The notes below the pieces were generated by a model. It worked only from the letters and a program-made list of their open reading frames with translations, did not search any database and was not told where the DNA came from. A stretch of 64,000 nucleotides of DNA from Hippopus hippopus (Eukaryota > Mollusca > Bivalvia > Cardiida > Cardiidae), in assembly GCA_946811185.2 (NCBI GenBank), contig OX328099.1, positions 14,225,859 to 14,289,858 on the forward strand, given 5' to 3'. Shown in pieces: positions 34,057-43,000 of this stretch. The position numbers were made by a program, and so were the translations under genes. Position 1 is the stretch's first letter; each line of letters begins with the position of its first letter.

Positions 34057-37000
34057 AAGAGGGCCAAGATGGCCCTGGATCGCTCACCTGAATTTTTGAG
34101 AGGAACATAGCCAATTTTTATTTGAGGTATTGAAACTTTGGAAACAAAATCATTATTTTGCCAAGCAATTTTGAAAAGGTCACCTGTAAATGTCATTTCA
34201 AAATCTGTCACCACCTCTACAATCATCACCACAGTAATGAATTTGATGAATCAGAATTCTGCAAATAAATTTTTGGATAGATCACCCAAGGACAATTTCT
34301 TGAAGAAGAGCACATGCTCATTTTGCGAACAATTTTTGAAAAAGGTCACCAAAGGAACATTTCTGTGAAATTATTTCAAAATCTGACCAGTGGTTTCAGA
34401 GAAAAAGAATTTTTAAGAATTTCTTCATTTCTGTATAGTGCAAGTAGCCCCCAGTCACCAGAGCCATGTTTCTTGACGGATCAAAATTTCGCGAACAATT
34501 TTTTAAAAGGGTCACCAAAGGAACATCTCTATGAACTTATTTCAAAATCTGACCAGCGGTTTCAGAGAAGAAGAATTTTTAAGAATTTCTTCATTTCTGT
34601 ATAGTACAAGTAGCCCCCATTCACCAGAGCCATGTTTCTTGACGGATCAAAATTTCGCGAACAATTTTTGAAAAGGGTCACCAAAGGAACATCTCTGTGA
34701 AATTATTTCAAAATCTGACCAGCGGTTTCAGAGAAGAGGAATTTTTAAGAATTTCTTCATTTCTGTATAGTGCAAGTAGCCCCCATTCACCAGAGCCATG
34801 TTTCTTGATGGATCAGAATTTCACGAACAATTTTTGAAAAGGGTCACCCAAGGAACATCTCTGTGAAATTATTTTAAAATCTGACCAGCGGTTTCAGAGA
34901 AGAAGAATTTTTAAGAATTTCTTCATTTCTGTAGAGTGCAAGTAGCCCCCATTCACCAGAGCCATGTTTCTTGACGGATCAAAATTTCGCGAACAGTTTT
35001 TGAAAAGGGTCACCCAAGGAACATCTCTGTGAAATTATTTCAAAATCTGACCAGCTGTTTCAGAGGAGAAGATTTTTAAAGAATTTCTTAGAAAATTCCA
35101 TTTGGTTGCCATAGCAACCAGAGTTTTTGATGGAATCAAATTCTGTGACCAGTTTTTAAAGAGGACCTCCCAAGGAACATTCCAGCCAAGTTTGGTCCAA
35201 ATTGGCCCAGCGGTTTAGGAGGAGTTGATGTTTAAAGAATTGTTGACGACGCACGACACATGACGCACTACGGATGACGCACGACGGACACCAGGTGATC
35301 CTAAAAGCTCCCCTTGAGCATGTTGTGCTCAGGTGAGCTAAAAAGTCATATCTCCCTAAGTGCAAAGATTATGTCAGTGAATACAAGCAGGTTTATTCAT
35401 TGGCATGAAAGGTAACGTTCTGGAAAGAAAACTGAATGACAGAAACCTTACTTTAAGTTTAATATTCCACTGATGAGAGCATAACTACTAGCATCAAAAT
35501 AAATCACTCTCCCTGACAACAGTCCTATCCAAAAAACTTGAATATCAACATCAATCATGTATCATTGCAGTTTGATAATCAAGGGAGGTAAATAGTAACA
35601 AACTTTATCTCTTATAACAGGAGTTATTTCCCTTGATTACTATTTAAATTAAAGTCACTATATATAAGCCCATGCTAAACTTGTGATCCCTGGCACTGGG
35701 CCAATTTTGACCCCAGGGCTATAATATGAAGAAAGTTCTTAGAGGTCCATTACATAAAGCTACATACCAAATTTGGTAGCCCTGGGCCTTATGGTTTCAG
35801 ACAAGAAGATTTTCAAAGATTTTCAGTATTTTTCGCTTTTGTTGCCATGGCAAACAGAGTTTTTGAAGGATTCAGATTCTTTCAAGAAATCTGAAGAGGA
35901 CCATGGCAGGATCATTTTTATTAAGTTTCATCAAATTTGGATGTTTAGTTTCAGAGAAGAAGATGTTTGAAATAAAAGTTAACACACGGACAGACGGACA
36001 CACGACAGACACCAGGCCATGACATAAGCCCGCTGGCCTTTGGCCAGTGGAGCTAAAAACTCTTAACTAAAAGGGTCCTGAGTTCTAACGACTGTGAGAA
36101 GAAAAACTCTTAAAACTAGAGGCGCTTGAGCGCCTGTATCGCTCCACAGGCCTGATATTTCTATAATGGCGAAAGGAAGTTTTTAACAATTATCATTCAA
36201 TCCTGCATTTTAGCTCACTGAAGAAACAATTTGGTAGACAACCACCATAGGAACTTACCTGCAAAACAACAATGAAATCCAATGAATAGTTTTAGAGAAG
36301 AAATTTTTCAAAGATTTTACTTTATACCATAAAAGGAAAATGAGTCTCCCATAAAAGCCATGTTTTTTGACAGATCTTTTTTTTTTTAAGGAATTCTGTA
36401 AACCTGTATCTAAGGAACATTCCTGCAAAATAATAATGCTATCCAAATAGCAGTTTGGGAGGAGAAGATTTTTAAAGGTTTTTTACTTTGGTTGCCATGG
36501 CAACCAGAATTCTTCATGGAACACAATTATTTGAAGGAATTTGAAAGAGGACCACCAATGGAACATTCCTGTGAAATTTGGTAAAAATCCAGTCAATAGT
36601 TTCTGAGGAGAAGTTTTTTAAAGAAAAAGTTTACGGACGCACGCACGCACGGACGAACGGACAGACGGACGGACGGACGCACGACGGACACAACGCCATG
36701 ACAATAGCTCTCTGGCCTTCGGCCAGTGGAGCTAAAAACTGTACTTAAAAGAGAAAATGATGGTAACAAGCATTTTCTCCTTTTCCAACTTCATTTTCTA
36801 CCCTTACAAAAACAAGTTTCAGTTCTTGAGTCACATTTACTCTGTTGTCTGCAAATGCTTTCAATTTGTGCATGTTTAATATGTTGTTGTATGGTAAAGA
36901 GTTAACACCAAAATCACTGTAAGATTGGATAAGTCCTAAGTATGTGAAATGGACCTTCTTAGTACTGAAGATGCAGACAGTGCAATATCAAAGCTATTTA

Positions 37001-40000
37001 GTCAGAATTGCTAGCCAACAATCGGACAATGTAGATCAAACCTCTGCACTGATCTTGATCTACATTGTCCCACATCAAAAATCAAATTCAAGTTCAGGGC
37101 TTTCTCTTTACCAACAATAAAATTTTAAACCTTTCTAAACTGAGAGCATTTACAGAAAACAGATAATTCTGACTCAAAAAATAAAATTTGTTTTTGGAAA
37201 GGTTATGGAAAAATTTGCAAAATGGAGAAAATGACTTCTTGTTTAGGGAAGTTAAAACTTAGGCTTGTTTGGCAAAGGGTTAAGTAAATCACTCACTTTT
37301 AGCTTTGACCTTCAGTCTCAATGTCATTTCCTGAACAGCATACTTAGGATCCAGAGCTACTTGCACATAAACCCACTTCCCAACTGTAGGCGACAGAGCA
37401 TCAATGTTGCAACTTGAATGATTTGTACAGTTTTTAATATGTTTTGAATTCACTGACGGCAACTCTTCAAAGTCTGTGGTCAGTATAACTGGACATGCTG
37501 ATGACGCTGGTAATGATGATGTTGTAGACAGTTCTGGTGATGCTGTTGATACTACTAGTGCTAATGTTTCAAATAACAACTGTGATGTGTTGGTGCTGTT
37601 TCCCTCGGTGGGTGACATGGTAGTGTTGATTGTCAAACTGGATTGAGACCCATTAACCACTGGATGATCCGTCAGGTATTTTGTGGAACAGTTATCAATG
37701 TGGACTGAAAGCAAGGCAGTATCCTCTGGTAAAATAAATCTGAAATGATAAATAGCAAGTTGTTTTTCATAATACATGTACTAGATTATGCTTTTGTTAA
37801 TGTAAAGCATATCTGTCACAGTCACAGTGTAGGTCTCCCAGTAAGTCCTGGTTAACCCCTGTACTAAACAATCCCAAGTGTTGACCAACTTGAGGAAAAA
37901 GGCCTTTTGAAACAATTGTGGGAAAAAGAGAATATGCTGGTCACCAGCATTTTCTTCTCTTCCCATAATGTTTTCAAAAAGGGTCCATCTTCAGAGTCTT
38001 TAAAACTTGAGGTTGTGTGGTTCAGAGTTAAAACATAAGAATTCCATCCTTAACCTTGAACTGGCCTAGACAATTCCAAGTAAGACAAAAAACTACAAGA
38101 TTCAGCTTGTGGAATACCAATGTCTTTTCAAAAGGTGAACAAATGCCAGATCTGAGACTGTCAGAACTTGGCTATATGTGTCTAAAGCCCTTGATTGCAA
38201 AGTCCTTTGGTAGCAAAGTGGTAAGCCGAAACCCTGGGCTCGTTTTCACCAAACTTTCCTAAATTCTAGACTAAGAATACCAATTTTCTTCAAGCCTAGG
38301 ACTTTATCAAGAAAATTCTTAAGTATTTATTTGCCAACGCAATTTCAGCTTAAAATATTTCAAGAAGATACCAAGACAAGTGCAATCCTTTTTCTTTTCT
38401 GGACATATTTTCGATTCCGGTTATGAGGGAAAGCTGTCAGTGGAAAGAATATTGTCTGTAGCACTAGTCAAACAAACATGAGAAACATGTGAATAGGTGT
38501 ATTAGCCACCATTACATTAATGAAATTCAATGATAAATGACACTAACTCTCCACCAAAATTACAAACATTAGGTCTTGTCCAAATCCCAAGCATATGCAA
38601 GAAACAAATTAATGATGGCTAAAATTGTGGGATATCTTTTTTCTCTGAAAGGTAGAAAACATTGTGGGAAAAGGAGAAAATGCTGCTTACCAGCATTTTC
38701 TCCTTTTTCCACAATGTTTTCAAAAGCCTTCCTCCCCAAGGTCATAAAAACTCATGAATGTTTGGTAAATGATTAAAGATCAAACAGACCTGGTCTTTTC
38801 AGACCATACATTGACTTACCTGTATAATACTGATCGTTTCTCAAGGTCTTGTTTCAGATGCACTTGGTTGGATTTCTCAAGTGGGATTTCTTGAACATCA
38901 TCGAAGCCCTGTGATTCTACCACAATGAACATGCCAAACATGCACTTCTGATTAAAACCCTGAAATATGAACAAAGACATCTAACACAAAGCTGAGAAGC
39001 TCAGATGATAACCTTGATTCTCTCAGCTTGGCCAATTTCTTTTCAAGGATTGATGAAAGTCACTGTGACAGGATTCATTTCTCTTCCACTGCTGGATACC
39101 AATTTGACAATGTTTATGTGGGAAAGTAGTAAGTGGCTTCCAAAGCATATTATTGGAGGTACTGTTAAAAGATACTCTAGGAAAGCATGTATAGGTTCAC
39201 TGGCCCCTGTGATATAAGTGAAATAATGTTGAAAGCTGCACCAGAAAGTCATGAGCACCATACAAACAAACGGAGTGAAATCTTGACTTTTTGTGGGAAC
39301 CCTTTGGAAGGTGGTAGAACCTTTCATTTCTGCTCTGGCTCCAAAACCTACCCAATGACTGGCAAAAATGGTGACAAGCCTTTTTCTCCTTTTCCCACAT
39401 TGTTTTCAAAAACCTTTGTCTTTCAGGGTTGTTAAAACTTAGAATTGTGTGGTAAACTGAAGGGTTAAGGCAGTGACTTGTTTCACTCTTAACCAAAATA
39501 TTCAAATTAAAAGCATACGAAGACAACATATTATATATGGCTCAAAAGACTGATTTGTCTTTGATAGGGAAGAAAACATTGTGGGAAAAGATGAAATGCT
39601 GGTTACCAGCATTTTTATCTTCTCCCACAATGTTTTCAAAAGCCTTTTTTTTCAGGGTCACTAAAACTACAGATTATGTAGTAAACAGTTATTGCACAAA
39701 AAAAGCCATACTTAATCCCGAGACCACCAAAAAGAAGTAATAAAACTGGTCTCTTTCATCAGGTGGTCTTTTACAGCAAGTTTAAATAAGTTAATTTTTA
39801 AGAAGGGATGTGGAATCAAGGCACTGTTCTCTAAACACAGTGGATTGTTTAATACAGGTGATCTCTAAGCCAGGTTTAACTCTTTACCAAGCGACAAAAT
39901 TTTAGACTCTTCCATAATGAACACTTTAGCAGCTGGTAAAATCAAAAGTGTTACAAATGAACTGAAGTTCTTTGATAGGATAGAAAAGATTGTGAGAAAA

Positions 40001-43000
40001 GAAGACTGGCTACCAGCATTTTCTTATTTTCCTACCATGTTTTCAAAGCCTTCTCCTTCAGTGTTGTTAACAGTCGGGATCCTATGGTAACGGGTTAACA
40101 GTGGTTGAATATCGGTAGCACACACAGAGAAAAAAAGGATAACAAAACAACCTTTTGCTCAATCTTGTCTGTTTCAGGTTTAGGCAAAAATGCTGCAAAA
40201 TACCACTGTCCTGCTTTCGGGGTGGACATAATGACCTGGGACATTCCCCTATTTTTTTCTAGCTTGAGGTAATACGCATCTGTTTTATTGGTATAGAAGT
40301 GATCGGGAAATGTCTCATTATAAGGAAACGCCAGTGGATATCCCCCATGCTGTAGGTAGCTGAAATGTATGGAGTTTAATACTTTACTGGAAGACAAAAT
40401 TTTAGACTAATCCATATTGAAGGCATAAGCATATTACTAGTAAAATGTCACTCAAGTGAAAGGATTTCTCTTCTATTGAGAAGAAAACATTGTGAGCAAA
40501 AGAAAAAAATGCTGGTTACCATCATTTTCTCCTTTCCCCACTATTTTCGCAAACAACTCAAGGTCATTGAAGCCTTTACAGTATAGTATCACTCAGTAAA
40601 GGGTTATTTGTAACATTATTTTGCAGTATTACTGAAGAAATCACATTGATTCATATTACAGACTATACCTACAGTTGTCAAGTTCACCAAGTTCAACCTT
40701 TCCTAATTTCGTTCCAAGTCCGATTTCAGAATTAGAAAGTAACACCATTTGGATTTGCCAATCAGAAGTTGTGTTACTTTCAATTCAGAAAATTCTTGCG
40801 GATACGACTAAGACTGTTTTTTAGAATGGTTGGTGAATAAGGCTTCAGTTTAACTTATTCACCCATTAGTTGCCTTGTCACTGGATCAGGAAAAATATTC
40901 AAAAGGCCATAACTTCTGTTACAGTCGACCAATCATGATGTAACTGCAGTTGCATAAATTCCAATGGTAGGAAAACTTTGACTAACTCTTTACTATACAA
41001 CAAAATTTGAGACTAGTCCAAATTGAAAGCATTTGCAGCAGACAAAGTGTGATCAAAAATTGAAATTTGTTTAGGGAAAGGTAGAAAACATGGGAAAAAG
41101 AGAAAATGCTGGTTACCAGCAATTTCTCCTATTCCAACAACATTTTCATAGGGTGTCTTTCTCAGGGCACTTAAAAGTCAGGGCTGTGTGGTAAAGGATC
41201 CAGTTTTAGTCTAATTGATTGAAAACTTTAGGAAATGAAGAGGAAACAAAACTGAGGACACAAACTGTCTATATGGACAGACAGACAGATGGACAAGCTT
41301 TTACCTACTTATGGGTGATATGGTTATCCTATACAGTACCCTGTGTAACTTTTGTTACAATTGTGCACACTATGGATCACAATCAGACAGCACAGAAGAT
41401 GTGGTCTGATCTTGGATTTGCATACTTTTGACATATCCTGACCAAAACTGTCTTGAAATTATAATTATAACAAAAGGAGAAAGGAAAAAGGAGAAAATAC
41501 CGGTTATGACATGTACACTAAAATATTGGTATTGGAACTCTTTACTGAATGACAAGAATTTTGACTTGGTCAAGTTGAAGGAATATGCAAACAACAAATA
41601 AAACAACAAGTTCTGTCTAAGAAATGGTAGAAAATATTGTTGGAAAAGGAGAAAATGCTGGTTATTAGCATTTTCTTTCTCTCAAACAATGCTTTAAAAT
41701 TGTTTCTTCAAGGTCATTTAAACATGGGATTGTACGGTATTAGGTTAAATCAAAATCATCTGTAAGACCAAGCAATACCTACATGTATACTTCCTTGAAG
41801 TTACAGTTATCCCCTATGGTTCTTGCCTCCAAATTGAGAATAGTTTGGGCTGTTTGGTCTGGGATTTTATAGGACAGGAGTGCCACTGATTTGTAGCCCA
41901 CATATTGAGACAATTTAATTGCTGAGCTCCAATGGACATCTGTAAATATCACAGCATCTAAAAGAGAAATAAAAGGTTTCTTTATGTGAAATCAGTTTAC
42001 TCCTAATAATCCTGAAAATATTCTATTACAGGGACTCGGGTCAGATGAACAAGGTAAACGGTTTACAACTACCATCTCTTCAGAAGCAAGAAGACATAAA
42101 ACTGTCAGACTTTTAGGAGGAGGATTTGTCATGTAAAAGTCAGGCCCCAGAACATCCTTTGCTTGCATCTTGGTCAGTGTATATGACTTTGTGCATTTCA
42201 GTTAGAAATAATTTAACATTTTAAAAGTAATTTGCATGAAACAAAAAGAAACTGATTGTTATTCTTTCTGCAGAACCCTGTAGATTCAGCAAGAATGCGG
42301 AGTCAAAATACTATGTGTCATTTGAGATTGAAAATGTCAGACCTAATCTACTGTAATACAGCTGAACTAGTTTCCAAATATCATGTTAGCTATCTTAAAA
42401 ACAAATACAATAACCATGTTTCCAGGACCTATGGTTGTCTGAGTACTTGTAACATATGAGTTAATATGATTTAACCAATGCTGTAAAATTGCATCTTTTT
42501 TTCTAACCTCTGATTGTTACAAAGGCTGGCTCCTTTTTACAAAATCTTTTCTGCATCATCAAAATTCTATGTCAGTAAAAATCACAGTGTATCAAATCTA
42601 TGATAGATTTACAAAATTTAACTTTAACTCTTTACCACACGGCAAAATTTTAGACTTATCTGAGTGGAAGAAATTTACAGACTAAAATTCACAAATTTTT
42701 CAAATGATAGTATTTTGTCCTTGAATAGGTTGAAACCATTGTGGGAAAAGGAGAAAATGCTGGTTACCAGCATTTTCTCCTTTTTTCACAATGGTTTCAA
42801 AAGCGTTCTTTCGCAGGGTCGTTAAAACTCGAGACTGTGTCGTAAAGGACTAACTGTAAGAAAAATATCATGCTCCCACTTAAGATGCAACCAAATAAAC
42901 AATTGAAATGCATACATAAAATTATTTATTATGCGTATAACAGCAAGTCAATACTATCCTATCAGATGTAACAAATTTACCCTTTACCAATCCATTCCAT

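Noticed and set aside
36636..36682. ACGCACGG/GACGGACG microsatellite as a stand-alone feature
   Set aside because: The same tract occurs just before the terminal hairpin of several HLEs, so it is part of that element.
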